From Calothrix sp. 336/3 (GTDB lineage Bacteria; Cyanobacteriota; Cyanobacteriia; Cyanobacteriales; Nostocaceae), in NCBI RefSeq assembly GCF_000734895.2, contig NZ_CP011382.1, positions 4,256,700-4,320,699 on the forward strand: a stretch of DNA of 64,000 nt. Direction: 5' to 3'. A program made the position numbers and the translations under genes. The first letter of the stretch is position 1; each line of letters starts with the position of its first letter. Positions 26,676 to 35,177 of the stretch are shown piece by piece. Below the pieces are notes generated by a model. It saw only the letters and a program-made list of their open reading frames with translations. It had not been told where the DNA came from and did not search any database.

Positions 26676-28274
26676 ATGGCGATCGCGATTGATTTTGGTA
26701 CTAGTAATACTGTTATTGCCCGGTGGAATCCTGTCACCCAACAACCAGAAACCATTAATTTACCTGGGTTATCACTACAACAAAGCCTCAATCCTCCCTT
26801 AATTCCCAGTTTGTTATATGTGGAAGATGCAATCCAGGGGCAGGTAATAATTGGACAAGAGGTGCGCGATCGCGGTTGTGATTTAAAAACTGATCCGAGG
26901 TTTTTTCGTACCTTTAAGCGGGGTATAGGTGCAGATATTCAGGGTTTTCTCCCAGAAATTGATGGTAAGATAATCAGCTTTGAGCAAGTGGGGGAATGGT
27001 TTCTCAGTCAAATTATTACCCAAATCACTAGTGTGGCAGGTGGTGTGGATTCCCTGGTGATTACTGTACCTGTGGATAGTTTTGAATCTTACCGTTACTG
27101 GTTAGGAAACGTTTGCCAGGGTTTATCTGTGGAGCAGGTAAGAATTCTGGATGAACCCACCGCAGCAGCTCTTGGTTATGGTTTGACTGACCAAGATGTT
27201 TTGTTAGTGGTAGATTTTGGTGGGGGAACTTTGGATTTGTCTCTGGTTCGTTTGGATAAAATCACCCAAGCAACCAGTAAACCCGTAGGATTTTTATTGA
27301 AGTGGGGTAACAAATCCTTAGCAGAAGACTCGAAACAAAAGGTAAAAACTGCCCGTGTTTTGGGGAAAGCTGGACAAAATTTAGGTGGTACGGATATTGA
27401 TAATTGGATTGTAGATTACTTTGCCAAAACCCAGGGAATGGCAGTCACTCCCTTAACATTGCGTCTTGCAGAAAGGGTAAAAATTCAACTTTCCACCCAA
27501 ACCCAAGCAAGTGAAGTCTATTTCAATGACGAAACCTTTGAAAGTTACGAGTTAGAGCTAAATCGTGAAACTTTAGAAACTATTCTCCAGGAAAATAACT
27601 TTTTTACCCGTTTGGATGATTCCATGACGAGTTTACTGCAACAGGGACGACGACAAGGGATTGAAGTTGCAGATATTAGCGCAGTCTTGTTGGTAGGAGG
27701 AACATCTCAGTTACCAGCAGTACAGCAATGGGTGCAGCAGTATTTTGAGAGTGAGAAAATTCGCTGTGAAAAACCCTTCGAGGCGATCGCCCAAGGTGCT
27801 TTACAAATTGCCCAAGGTGTGGAAATTAAGGATTTTCTTTACCATAGCTATGGTATTCGTTACTGGGATAAACGCCATCAGCGTCACAGCTGGCATCCCA
27901 TTATTAAAGCAGGGCAGGCATACCCAATGACCCAAGCTGTGGAATTAGTTCTTGGTGCATCGCGGGAAAATCAACCCAGCATTGAATTAATTATGGGGGA
28001 ATTAGGAGCCGAAACCGGCGGAACTGAAGTTTATTTTGATGGCGATCGCCTGATTACTCGACGTTTAGATGGGGGAGAAACCAGCGTCAAACCCTTAAAT
28101 GATCGAGATGGTGCAAGGGCGATCGCCAATCTCACACCCCCTGGTTTTCCCGGTAGCGATCGCGTGAAAATTCTCTTCCTCATTGATGACAAACGCTTTC
28201 TCCGTATCACCGTCGAAGACTTGCTCACCAACGAAACTCTACTAGAAAATCAACTTGTCGCTCAACTCAGTTAA
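26676..28274 (+). CDS. Divergent Hsp70-family ATPase
   Basis: 532 residues. The ATPase domain is complete: IDFGTSNTVIARW (phosphate 1), ILDEPTAAALGYGL (connect 1), VVDFGGGTLDLSLV (phosphate 2) and VLLVGGTSQLPAVQQWV (adenosine). An insertion with KWGNKSLAEDSKQK lies just after phosphate 2. The C-terminal part (about 385-532) is short and unlike the DnaK substrate-binding domain, and there is no acidic tail. The length is about 100 residues below DnaK. It is one of the minor Hsp70 proteins cyanobacteria carry besides DnaK2/DnaK3; client and co-chaperone are unknown. It is transcribed alone. Confidence 0.85.
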   Translation: MAIAIDFGTSNTVIARWNPVTQQPETINLPGLSLQQSLNPPLIPSLLYVEDAIQGQVIIGQEVRDRGCDLKTDPRFFRTFKRGIGADIQGFLPEIDGKIISFEQVGEWFLSQIITQITSVAGGVDSLVITVPVDSFESYRYWLGNVCQGLSVEQVRILDEPTAAALGYGLTDQDVLLVVDFGGGTLDLSLVRLDKITQATSKPVGFLLKWGNKSLAEDSKQKVKTARVLGKAGQNLGGTDIDNWIVDYFAKTQGMAVTPLTLRLAERVKIQLSTQTQASEVYFNDETFESYELELNRETLETILQENNFFTRLDDSMTSLLQQGRRQGIEVADISAVLLVGGTSQLPAVQQWVQQYFESEKIRCEKPFEAIAQGALQIAQGVEIKDFLYHSYGIRYWDKRHQRHSWHPIIKAGQAYPMTQAVELVLGASRENQPSIELIMGELGAETGGTEVYFDGDRLITRRLDGGETSVKPLNDRDGARAIANLTPPGFPGSDRVKILFLIDDKRFLRITVEDLLTNETLLENQLVAQLS

Positions 28275-28398
28275 CGCCTAATTAACATATCCCCGATTGC
28301 TTGAATAGTCGAGGATATAACCAGAATTACTAATTAACGTCTGATGTGAATTAGAAACACCTCTTATCCCATAAGGTTTTCAATATCGATTCACAACT

Positions 28399-28454
28399 CA
28401 TTACCCATTACTCATTACTCATTACCCATTACTCATTACCCATTACTCATTACC
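28399..28454. repeat. Heptamer short tandem repeat array (CATTACY)
   Basis: Eight consecutive 7-bp units alternate between CATTACC and CATTACT, ending 14 bp before the start of the M42 peptidase gene. This is a typical cyanobacterial short tandemly repeated repetitive sequence. Related units on the other strand occur at 37623-37640 and 37734-37751. Confidence 0.85.
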
Positions 28455-28468
28455 CATAATTACGAATT

Positions 28469-29518
28469 ATGTCATGGGATTACGAGCGTCTATTCCAATC
28501 AATTACTGAATTAGTGATGCACCATTCCCCCAGTGGTGTAGAAAGTGAAATTAACCAATACTTGCTCGAAAAATTTGCCCAGTTGGGTGTAGAAGCTTGG
28601 TGCGATCGCGCTGATAATATCATTGCCAAAATTCCTGGTAAAACCTCCGCTCTACCCATTGCCATTACTGCTCATAAAGATGAAATTGGGGCGATCGTCA
28701 AAACTATTGGTACTGAGGGGAAAGTCGAAGTCAGAAGATTAGGTGGCGCTTTTCCCTGGGTGTATGGTGAAGGGGTAGTAGATTTACTCGGCGACAACAG
28801 CACCATCAGTGGTATTCTCAGCTTCGGTTCCCGTCATGTCTCCCACGAATCACCGCAAAAAGTGCAGCAAGAAGATACTGCCGTCAAATGGGAAAATGCT
28901 TGGATTGAAACTAAATCTACCGTGCAGCAGCTAGAAACCGCAGGTATTCGCCCAGGAACTCGCATGGTAATCGGTAAACACCGCAAACACCCCATCCGCC
29001 TCAATGATTATATTGCCAGCTACACCCTAGATAATAAAGCCTCCGTGGCAATTCTCCTTACCCTCGCAGAAACACTGAAAAATCCCAAGGTTGATGTGTA
29101 CTTAGTTGCTTCTGCCAAGGAAGAGGTGGGAGCTATTGGAGCTTTATACTTCACCCAAAATCAGCGTTTAGATAGCTTGATTGCCCTAGAGATTTGCCCT
29201 TTATCTGCGGAATATCCCATCGAAGACGGTGAAAAACCAGTTCTGCTAGTCCAAGATGCCTACGGGATTTATGATGAACATCTCAATGGAGAACTGAGAC
29301 AAACAGCACAACACATAGAAATGCCTGTACAATTAGCTACTCTAAGTGGATTTGGTAGTGATGCTTCCATTGCGATGAAATTTGGTCATATTGCCCGTGG
29401 TGCTTGCCTATCCTTTCCCACGCAGAATACCCACGGATACGAAATTGCTCATTTAGGGGCGATCGCCAACTGTATTCAACTCCTAAAAGCTTTTTGCGAA
29501 TCCGATATATCCAGTTAA
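28469..29518 (+). CDS. M42-family metallopeptidase (glutamyl aminopeptidase/cellulase-like)
   Basis: 349 residues, cytoplasmic. Family motifs in order are ITAHKDEIGAIVK (first metal histidine and Asp), LDNKASVAILLTLAE (bridging Asp), ASAKEEVGAIGALYF (catalytic Glu pair), IALEICPLSAEYP and FGSDASIAMKFGHIARG. M42 enzymes form large dodecameric aminopeptidases that trim peptides. The metal ligands appear conserved. The ATG at 28469 follows directly after the heptamer repeat array, so the repeat forms the leader of this gene and might affect its translation. Confidence 0.85.
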   Translation: MSWDYERLFQSITELVMHHSPSGVESEINQYLLEKFAQLGVEAWCDRADNIIAKIPGKTSALPIAITAHKDEIGAIVKTIGTEGKVEVRRLGGAFPWVYGEGVVDLLGDNSTISGILSFGSRHVSHESPQKVQQEDTAVKWENAWIETKSTVQQLETAGIRPGTRMVIGKHRKHPIRLNDYIASYTLDNKASVAILLTLAETLKNPKVDVYLVASAKEEVGAIGALYFTQNQRLDSLIALEICPLSAEYPIEDGEKPVLLVQDAYGIYDEHLNGELRQTAQHIEMPVQLATLSGFGSDASIAMKFGHIARGACLSFPTQNTHGYEIAHLGAIANCIQLLKAFCESDISS

Positions 29519-29612
29519 TTATCCTGAGTAACAATCTATTGCGCTACATATCCAAGTTAGCCACAATTGCCTAGAATAAATACAGGCAAGCTCGTTCAAG
29601 GTGTAGCAAAGT

Positions 29613-30071
29613 ATGGCTAAAACCGTTGCCGATGTTATGAGCCGTGACCCCATCGTAGTCCGGAAAGAAACTTCCCTTACCGAAGTTATCCAAATTTTGG
29701 CAGATAAACGCATTAGTGGTTTACCTGTAGTAGATGATATGGGTAAGCTCATCGGTATCATCTCAGAAACTGATTTGATGTGGCAGGAAACTGGTGTTAC
29801 ACCTCCCGCATACATTATGTTTCTCGATAGCGTGATTTACTTACAGAACCCTGCAACCTACGAGCGCGACTTACACAAAGCCTTAGGACAAACTGTTGGG
29901 GAAGTAATGAGTGAAAAACCGATTACTGTTTCCCCGGATAAACCCCTGCGAGAAGCAGCAAAAATCATGAGCGATCGCAAGGTTCACCGTTTACCAGTAT
30001 TAGATAACGCAGGTGAAGTCATTGGTATTCTCACCCGTGGTGATATCATTCGAGCCATGGCAGTTGCTTAA
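29613..30071 (+). CDS. Two-CBS-domain protein
   Basis: 152 residues made of a tandem CBS pair: VADVMSRDPIVVRKETSLTE with SGLPVVDDMGKLIGIISETD, then VGEVMSEKPITVSPDKPLRE with HRLPVLDNAGEVIGILTRGD. A small insertion (about 60-95) separates the halves. CBS pairs bind adenosine nucleotides or SAM and regulate a partner protein; as a stand-alone protein its partner is unknown. It begins 94 bp after the M42 gene and ends with a clear terminator at 30107-30146. Confidence 0.85.
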   Translation: MAKTVADVMSRDPIVVRKETSLTEVIQILADKRISGLPVVDDMGKLIGIISETDLMWQETGVTPPAYIMFLDSVIYLQNPATYERDLHKALGQTVGEVMSEKPITVSPDKPLREAAKIMSDRKVHRLPVLDNAGEVIGILTRGDIIRAMAVA

Positions 30072-30106
30072 CTAAAAATTTCTCGTCAGATTTTCTGATT
30101 TCGTCT

Positions 30107-30146
30107 GGTGTGTGATGACCTCTGTCTTACACACCTTTATTATTTT
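30107..30146 (+). terminator. Terminator after the CBS-domain gene
   Basis: GGTGTGT (30107-30113) and ACACACC (30129-30135) form a perfect stem, extended by an inner GAC/GTC pair, followed by TTTATTATTTT. Confidence 0.7.
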
Positions 30147-30342
30147 GCTACGTAATTGACCAAATCTTTGAGCTAAAGTCTATATCCTCAAACACAGAGA
30201 ATAGCATCACCCCTTCATTGTGTTCCCACCTCTATCACAAATCTATTCTCTCCTCCCTCCGAAAACTTGCCGATACTTGACTAATGGGCAAGAACTATTG
30301 GCTAAATAACTATTGGCTCTAAATTAAAAGCGAGATAACTAA

Positions 30343-31008
30343 ATGAGTATTACTTCTGAATCTGTTAGGGAATTATTAGGTTCGGACGATTTGGGCGATC
30401 GCCTACGTGCAGTCAACCAAATTCGAGAATTAGAACCCAGCATCGGTTTTGAATTAATTCAAATTGCAGTATCAGATCGGAATCCCCGCGTACGTTACTC
30501 CGCAATTAGTCAATTTGATACCCTCGGTGGAGAAAATCTGGATTTATCTTTGCAAATATTGCGCGATCGCCTACTCCATGATCCAGAAGTGGATGTGCAA
30601 GCAGCAGCAGCAGACTCCCTCGGAGCTTTAAAACTAACTTCCGCCTATGCAGACCTACAACAAGTCTATCAAACTACCAATGAATGGCTACTCCAGTTTA
30701 GTATTATTGCGACTCTGGGTGAACTCGGAGAACCTCAAGCTTTTGAATTACTCAAAGAAGCACTAAATTCCGATAACGACTTAGTGAAAACCGCAGCAAT
30801 CAGTTCCCTTGGTGAATTGGGTGACAGTCAATCCATCCCTCTCCTTGCTACCTACGTCACCAACCCTGATTGGCAAATTCGTTACCGACTAGTACAAGCA
30901 TTGACTCGTTTAGGTGGTGCAGAAGCAAAATCTGTGCTGGAAACCCTAGTCACAGACGAAGTAGAAGCAGTCGCAACGGAAGCTAAACGTTCTCTAGCTA
31001 CCGTCTAA
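30343..31008 (+). CDS. nblB: NblB-like HEAT-repeat phycobilisome-degradation protein
   Basis: 221 residues composed of about six HEAT/PBS-lyase repeats (for example RNPRVRYSAISQFDTLGG, DVQAAAADSLGALK, DLVKTAAISSLGELGD, DWQIRYRLVQALTRLGG). The length and repeat pattern agree with NblB, the chromophore-detaching factor needed for phycobilisome breakdown under nutrient stress. HEAT-repeat bilin lyases such as CpcE are related, but no phycocyanin or linker genes lie nearby, and the N-terminus MSITSESVRELLGSDDLGDR fits NblB. Cytoplasmic. Ends with a strong terminator at 31034-31059. Confidence 0.75.
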   Translation: MSITSESVRELLGSDDLGDRLRAVNQIRELEPSIGFELIQIAVSDRNPRVRYSAISQFDTLGGENLDLSLQILRDRLLHDPEVDVQAAAADSLGALKLTSAYADLQQVYQTTNEWLLQFSIIATLGELGEPQAFELLKEALNSDNDLVKTAAISSLGELGDSQSIPLLATYVTNPDWQIRYRLVQALTRLGGAEAKSVLETLVTDEVEAVATEAKRSLATV

Positions 31009-31033
31009 ATTTTCCAACTATCCAAAATCACAG

Positions 31034-31059
31034 GGGGCAGATTTTTCTGTCCCTTTTTT
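31034..31059 (+). terminator. Terminator after nblB
   Basis: GGGGCAGA (31034-31041), a TTTT loop and TCTGTCCC (31046-31053) form an 8-bp stem with one G-T pair, followed by six T (31054-31059). Confidence 0.85.
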
Positions 31060-31560
31060 ATCTGTAACTGAATGTATCGCGATCGCCTCAGGGTTTTCCG
31101 GAATACGTACCTAGCTCATCCCATCACACCATACTGCCAAATAATCAACAAGCTGAAAGCTTCATCAAATCAGCCTTTACTTGATTCCATTAAGCCATTC
31201 CACCGCTTCCGTATCCATCCCATTTTTCCCACACCATAAATCAGCTTCGCAAACTAGCATTCTTTTACCAATTATGTAAACAGCTAATTTTTAATTTATG
31301 GAAAATATTCAGTAAAAATTTTTCCTATGCCAGTTATTTAGATACATTTCAATCTTAAATACTGGTATTTTTTGATATTAGCTATATCCGTATTTTACAC
31401 CAACTTAGTATCTAGATAAAGAACCAGTAAATACACGGTTTTATTAGTGACATTTCCACTGACTCGGAAATAACATACAAATATGTTCAAGCGAGGCGGA
31501 CAACAAAACAAAAACGCCTCAAGTCCTTAGAAAACACTAGTAATTACCCAGAAAGTCACC
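31060..31560. other. Intergenic region and leader of the first PEP-CTERM gene
   Basis: About 500 bp without a gene. Near the right end GAGGCG (from about 31493) and CGCCTC (ending about 31520) can form a 6-bp stem in the probable 5' leader of the next gene, about 40 bp before its ATG. Otherwise nothing. Confidence 0.45.
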
Positions 31561-32316
31561 ATGAAAATGTCCTCTTTTATCACCAAAACCCTCGTATCTT
31601 TAACCCTTGGCTTCGGTATTGTTTCTGGTATGTCTGCGGCAAATGCAGCTTCCATCGTTCCCCAACTAGAAGGTGAAGTTGAAACCACAAATTTAACCCC
31701 TGGTTGTGTAGATGCTACTAAATGTATCGACACTACATCTTATGGATATAAAGTCACAAGCTTAGATTTTGATGGTACTGGTGGATATGGTCAGAGCCGT
31801 TTATTTGTAGATAAAAAAGGTACTAATAATACTTACAGTGGTGCAGGTTTAAGTATCCAATTTGGTGCAAATGACATTGGTACGAATTCTCACGTTGATG
31901 AATATTGGTTCCGTCCCGTCGCAATTCTCGAAAATGGTACTTTACCAGAAAACGGTGAATTAGAAGTTGGTCTATTTGAATTTAATTTCGACAACATCCT
32001 CTCAGAAATTACCTTAAGCTTCCTGGATGTAGAAGATATTGCCACTAAAATTCTTGAAGTCAACGGTGCAGCATACAACTACCAGCTACCAGCAGGTGCA
32101 AACAATGCTGTACAAACTGTGACTTTGAAAGATGTCAAATCATTTAAAGTTCATTTAGGTAATGGCAACTCTAGCAGATTCACTACAGGTGATGGTGTGC
32201 TTCTGCAAGGTAATGTGAGTGTTCCCGAACCCACAGCAGTACTTGGTTTAGGTACATTGGCAGTTGCTGGTGTTGTCGGTTTGCGTCAACGCAAAAAAAC
32301 TTCACAAGCTGTATAG
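31561..32316 (+). CDS. PEP-CTERM-type surface/exported protein (paralogue 1)
   Basis: 251 residues. The Sec signal peptide MKMSSFITKTLVSLTLGFGI ends near ANAAS. The mature part is a beta-rich domain containing CVDATKCIDTTSYGYKVTSL, FVDKKGT and FWFRPVA-like elements (YWFRPVAILENG), then NGELEVGLFEF. The C-terminus is a classical PEP-CTERM tripartite signal: VPEPTAVLGLGTLAVAGVVG followed by LRQRKK. In organisms with an exosortase this tail is used for sorting to the cell surface. A tandem paralogue follows at 32840-33598. The two cysteines near the N-terminus are shared and may form a disulfide. Function unknown. Confidence 0.85.
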   Translation: MKMSSFITKTLVSLTLGFGIVSGMSAANAASIVPQLEGEVETTNLTPGCVDATKCIDTTSYGYKVTSLDFDGTGGYGQSRLFVDKKGTNNTYSGAGLSIQFGANDIGTNSHVDEYWFRPVAILENGTLPENGELEVGLFEFNFDNILSEITLSFLDVEDIATKILEVNGAAYNYQLPAGANNAVQTVTLKDVKSFKVHLGNGNSSRFTTGDGVLLQGNVSVPEPTAVLGLGTLAVAGVVGLRQRKKTSQAV

Positions 32317-32839
32317 CAGATAACAGTTTTTCTCTAATTCTCCTGCATTACCTTAAAATGTGACAAACGAATTTAAAAAAATGCCATTGATGTAATTTGA
32401 TAATAAATTAGGATTTTCGCATCTAAATTCCGTTGATATTCCCTTCTCTTTTTCCTCCTATTGAGTAGATATGGTCATCAGGTGAACTCTGGTACTTATA
32501 TCTACTCATTTTTATTGACAAATGGATACTATTTAATTGTTGATATACTGCTCTGAACGCCACAAAAAACTCCCTAATTACCCTGACAGAATTGACTATA
32601 TTTACTAAATATTGAAAAAGAGACCCAAAAGACTCATTAATTAACTAGTAGAAACACCGAAAAAACTTCTCTATTGCGGATAATATCTAGACCAAAGTAG
32701 CAAATTAAAGCTTGAATAAATAATTTGTTGTTTATCTACCAAAAACGAAAAACTATCGATTACATTGGTGATACATCAACGGCAAACGAGTTCACTTGGT
32801 TCTTGGTTTTTAGATATAGATTTTTAGAGAAGGGAAATC
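32317..32839. other. Spacer between the two PEP-CTERM paralogues
   Basis: It holds the terminator at 32462-32516 and then about 320 bp of AT-rich promoter DNA for the second paralogue. No gene seen. AGAAGGG near 32829-32835 is the probable ribosome-binding site for the next ATG. Confidence 0.5.
32462..32516 (+). terminator. Terminator after PEP-CTERM paralogue 1
   Basis: TGAGTAGATAT (32462-32472) and ATATCTACTCA (32498-32508) form a perfect 11-bp stem followed by TTTTT. The outer stem TGAGTAGA is the same as in the terminator of the second paralogue. Confidence 0.85.
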
Positions 32840-33598
32840 ATGCATAAGTTCAACTTTTTAGCAAAAACAGTTTTAGGTGCAGCAGTAAGTTTAGGTTGTG
32901 TTGCGGCTATGCCATCTGCCCATGCAGCAAGTTTAATTCCCCAAATGGAAGGTGAAATTTCTACTACAAACTTGGGTTGTTTGGATGCCACCCAGTGTAT
33001 TAATACTTCAACTTTAGGTTATCAAGTCACCAGTTTAGCTTATGGTGATAGTAATAAATATCAAGGTCGCTTATTTGTAGATAAAACAGGTACAGCAAAT
33101 AGCTACAGTAATGGTGGTTTAAGTATTAATTTTGGTCAAACAGATGCTGGGACAAATGGCACCCAGTTTTGGTTTCGTCCTGTAGCTTTAGAAAATGGAA
33201 CTGCAATAGAAGGCGGTCAACTAGAGTCAGGAAAGTTCCTATTTGAATTCGACCAAGAATACTCTGAAATTAGCCTGGATTTCTTTGATGTCGAATCGAC
33301 AGGATTTAGCGGGATTCTGGAATTAAATGGTCAAGCATTGAACCAAACACTCAATGCAGGGGATAATAACGGCACTCAACGTCTAACCTTGAAAAATGTC
33401 AAATCATTCATCGTGCAATTAGGTCAACCCAACTCTGCACAATTTCAAAGCACTGGTGATGGTGTTCTCCTGTCTGGATTAAATGGTACTAAAACTGCAT
33501 CTGTACCTGAACCAGGAACTGTTGTGAGTCTGAGTATGCTAGGTGTTGCTGGTGTGTTTGGTTTACGTAAACGCAAGAAAGCAGCTGTTGCTATGTAA
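32840..33598 (+). CDS. PEP-CTERM-type surface/exported protein (paralogue 2)
   Basis: 252 residues, clearly a tandem paralogue of the gene at 31561. It has a signal peptide ending near AHAAS, then shared segments PQMEGEISTTNLGCLDATQC, GYQVTSL, LFVDKTGTANSYSNGGLSI, FWFRPVALENGT and TGDGVLLSG. It ends in the sorting signal VPEPGTVVSLSMLGVAGVFG plus LRKRKK. The gene keeps its own promoter-length spacer and terminator, so the pair are separate units despite duplication. Probably an extracellular or outer-surface protein; function unknown. Confidence 0.85.
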   Translation: MHKFNFLAKTVLGAAVSLGCVAAMPSAHAASLIPQMEGEISTTNLGCLDATQCINTSTLGYQVTSLAYGDSNKYQGRLFVDKTGTANSYSNGGLSINFGQTDAGTNGTQFWFRPVALENGTAIEGGQLESGKFLFEFDQEYSEISLDFFDVESTGFSGILELNGQALNQTLNAGDNNGTQRLTLKNVKSFIVQLGQPNSAQFQSTGDGVLLSGLNGTKTASVPEPGTVVSLSMLGVAGVFGLRKRKKAAVAM

Positions 33599-33678
33599 GT
33601 TGTAAAACTGCTTTGTTGTCGGGTCTCAGTAGAAAGTCTTTGTCTTTGTCATTTTTCTGATTAATTTCTTGTTTGATG

Positions 33679-33716
33679 AATTGAGTAGAGTGATTTCTAC
33701 TCAATTTTTTGTTTTT
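33679..33716. terminator. Strong terminator between convergent genes
   Basis: AATTGAGTAGA (33679-33689) and TCTACTCAATT (33696-33706) form a perfect 11-bp stem followed by TTTTGTTTTT. It serves the second PEP-CTERM gene and lies at the stop codon of the convergent DUF456 gene. Confidence 0.9.
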
Positions 33717-34272
33717 ATCCACCAAAGACTTGTGACCAAGTACTAAATATAAATACAACGACTGCGGCGATCGCTAATAATCCTTGAATTAAATTTCCGA
33801 CTACTGTACCAACAACTATCCCAATACCTGCTTTTATCGCTACTTGCCAATTGCGACAATAAAGATATTCACCGATAATTGCTCCGAGTAAGGGTCCTAG
33901 TAACATTCCTAACAGGGGTCCACCCACGGGTAAAGCTGGTAATAATCCCAAAAATCCCACTATAAAACCGACAAATGCGCCAATCTGACCCCATTTACTA
34001 GCACCAGCTTTCTTTGCTCCCAGGTATCCTGCCAAAAAATCAACTCCGATACTGAGTAGCAAAACAACTGATGTCACAATGAGGGGTGTACTGATGGCAG
34101 CAAAGGAACCCTTGAGCAATCCCCAAATAATAATGGAGGCTAAAATCAAACTTGTACCGGGAATCGCAGGAATCACTGCACCGATGATACCTACCACCAT
34201 GAGAGCGAGTAGTAAAAAATAGATAATTTGCATGGGTGAATTGAAAAATCCGAGAGTAGGGTGATTACTCAA
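33715..34272 (-). CDS. DUF456 family membrane protein
   Basis: 185 residues with five or six hydrophobic segments. The glycine/proline-rich signature GAVIPAIPGTSLILASIIIW near the N-terminus, and the hairpin LGLLPALPVGGPLLGMLLGP, are typical of DUF456. The second methionine (residue 14, MQIIYFLLL) is an alternative start right at the first helix. Function is unknown. It follows a CCB-type protein on the same strand with 19 bp between genes, so the two are probably co-transcribed. Confidence 0.8.
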   Translation of the reverse strand: MSNHPTLGFFNSPMQIIYFLLLALMVVGIIGAVIPAIPGTSLILASIIIWGLLKGSFAAISTPLIVTSVVLLLSIGVDFLAGYLGAKKAGASKWGQIGAFVGFIVGFLGLLPALPVGGPLLGMLLGPLLGAIIGEYLYCRNWQVAIKAGIGIVVGTVVGNLIQGLLAIAAVVVFIFSTWSQVFGG

Positions 34273-34291
34273 ATTGTAGGAAATTTTCTTT

Positions 34292-34945
34292 TTACGCTGC
34301 GCTAATTGCCCCTTCTAGGGTGACAGCTAATTTGTCTGCAATTCCAGCAACCCAGCTTTCATCCTGCTTGGTATAGCTCCGAGGAGCGTTAGCTGCCAAA
34401 ATTATGGCTCCTTGTTTTCCTAAGGGTTGACAAATTACCCCTTGTGTGTTTTCAGGAAGATAATCAAATTCAACTTTGCCGGGATAGGTTTGTAAACCGA
34501 CGAGATAGATAGGCTGTTGCTTTTCTAGTACCCGGTTTAAGATTGCTCCGGGTGTGACTGTGGATTTTTCGGTGAGGATACCCCGTCGCAAAATAACTTT
34601 ACCTTGATAAACAACCACTAGCGATCGCGTCACTGTATTTGTTAATAATAAACGGGATGCCCAGGCTAGCTCTGTTTTGACAATTTCCGGTAAACCTGGA
34701 TCTAACTCAAACCCTTCTTTGCCAATTAACTGTACGGTTTCTGGATTCCGAGGTTGTACCTGCTGCCAGAGTAAACCGACAAGAAATAAAACTGCGCTGA
34801 GTATCACACCCAAAGCATCCCCACGGGCTTGGGAATCGGTAATTTCCGGTGTCAAGAGACGGTTGATTAATAGTAGTACAGCGCCTAATCCACCAACTAC
34901 AATCGGTAAACGGCGGATAACTCGATTGGGATCGGATTTTGTCAT
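34292..34945 (-). CDS. CCB2/CCB4-type cofactor assembly of complex C subunit B (DUF2930)
   Basis: 217 residues. Two N-terminal transmembrane segments (about 12-30 and 40-62) are followed by a soluble domain with FELDPGLPEIVKTELAWASR and NTQGVICQPLGKQGAIILAA. This layout matches the cyanobacterial homologue of plant/algal CCB factors that attach the covalent haem to Cys35 of cytochrome b6. Assignment rests on remembered family resemblance, not on an alignment. It lies upstream of DUF456 on the minus strand, probably one operon. The gene for its presumed substrate, petB, is 18 kb away in this window. Confidence 0.7.
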   Translation of the reverse strand: MTKSDPNRVIRRLPIVVGGLGAVLLLINRLLTPEITDSQARGDALGVILSAVLFLVGLLWQQVQPRNPETVQLIGKEGFELDPGLPEIVKTELAWASRLLLTNTVTRSLVVVYQGKVILRRGILTEKSTVTPGAILNRVLEKQQPIYLVGLQTYPGKVEFDYLPENTQGVICQPLGKQGAIILAANAPRSYTKQDESWVAGIADKLAVTLEGAISAA

Positions 34946-35177
34946 TTGTGCTTGTAGTCTTAGGTTGCAGAGGATGAGGGGTTGAGTGCTGAGGTGTGAA
35001 AATTAATTTTTCCCTTTCCTGCGACAACAAAATTTCCGTTGACTCTACCCTTGCTAGAGGGGCAAAAATGCCCATCCCACAAGAGTTCACTGCTTAAGAA
35101 ATGGGTAATTAAAATTTGATTAAACTGAAATATCCCAGCACTTAACACGTAGCGCTCAATACTCTTAACTTTCCAGA

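Noticed and set aside
28399..28454. Possible CRISPR array
   Set aside because: The units are 7 bp, directly tandem and without spacers, so this is a short tandem repeat.
30343..31008. CpcE/CpcF-type phycocyanobilin lyase subunit
   Set aside because: Single gene without cpc neighbours, and length and N-terminus fit NblB better; the distinction is not absolute.
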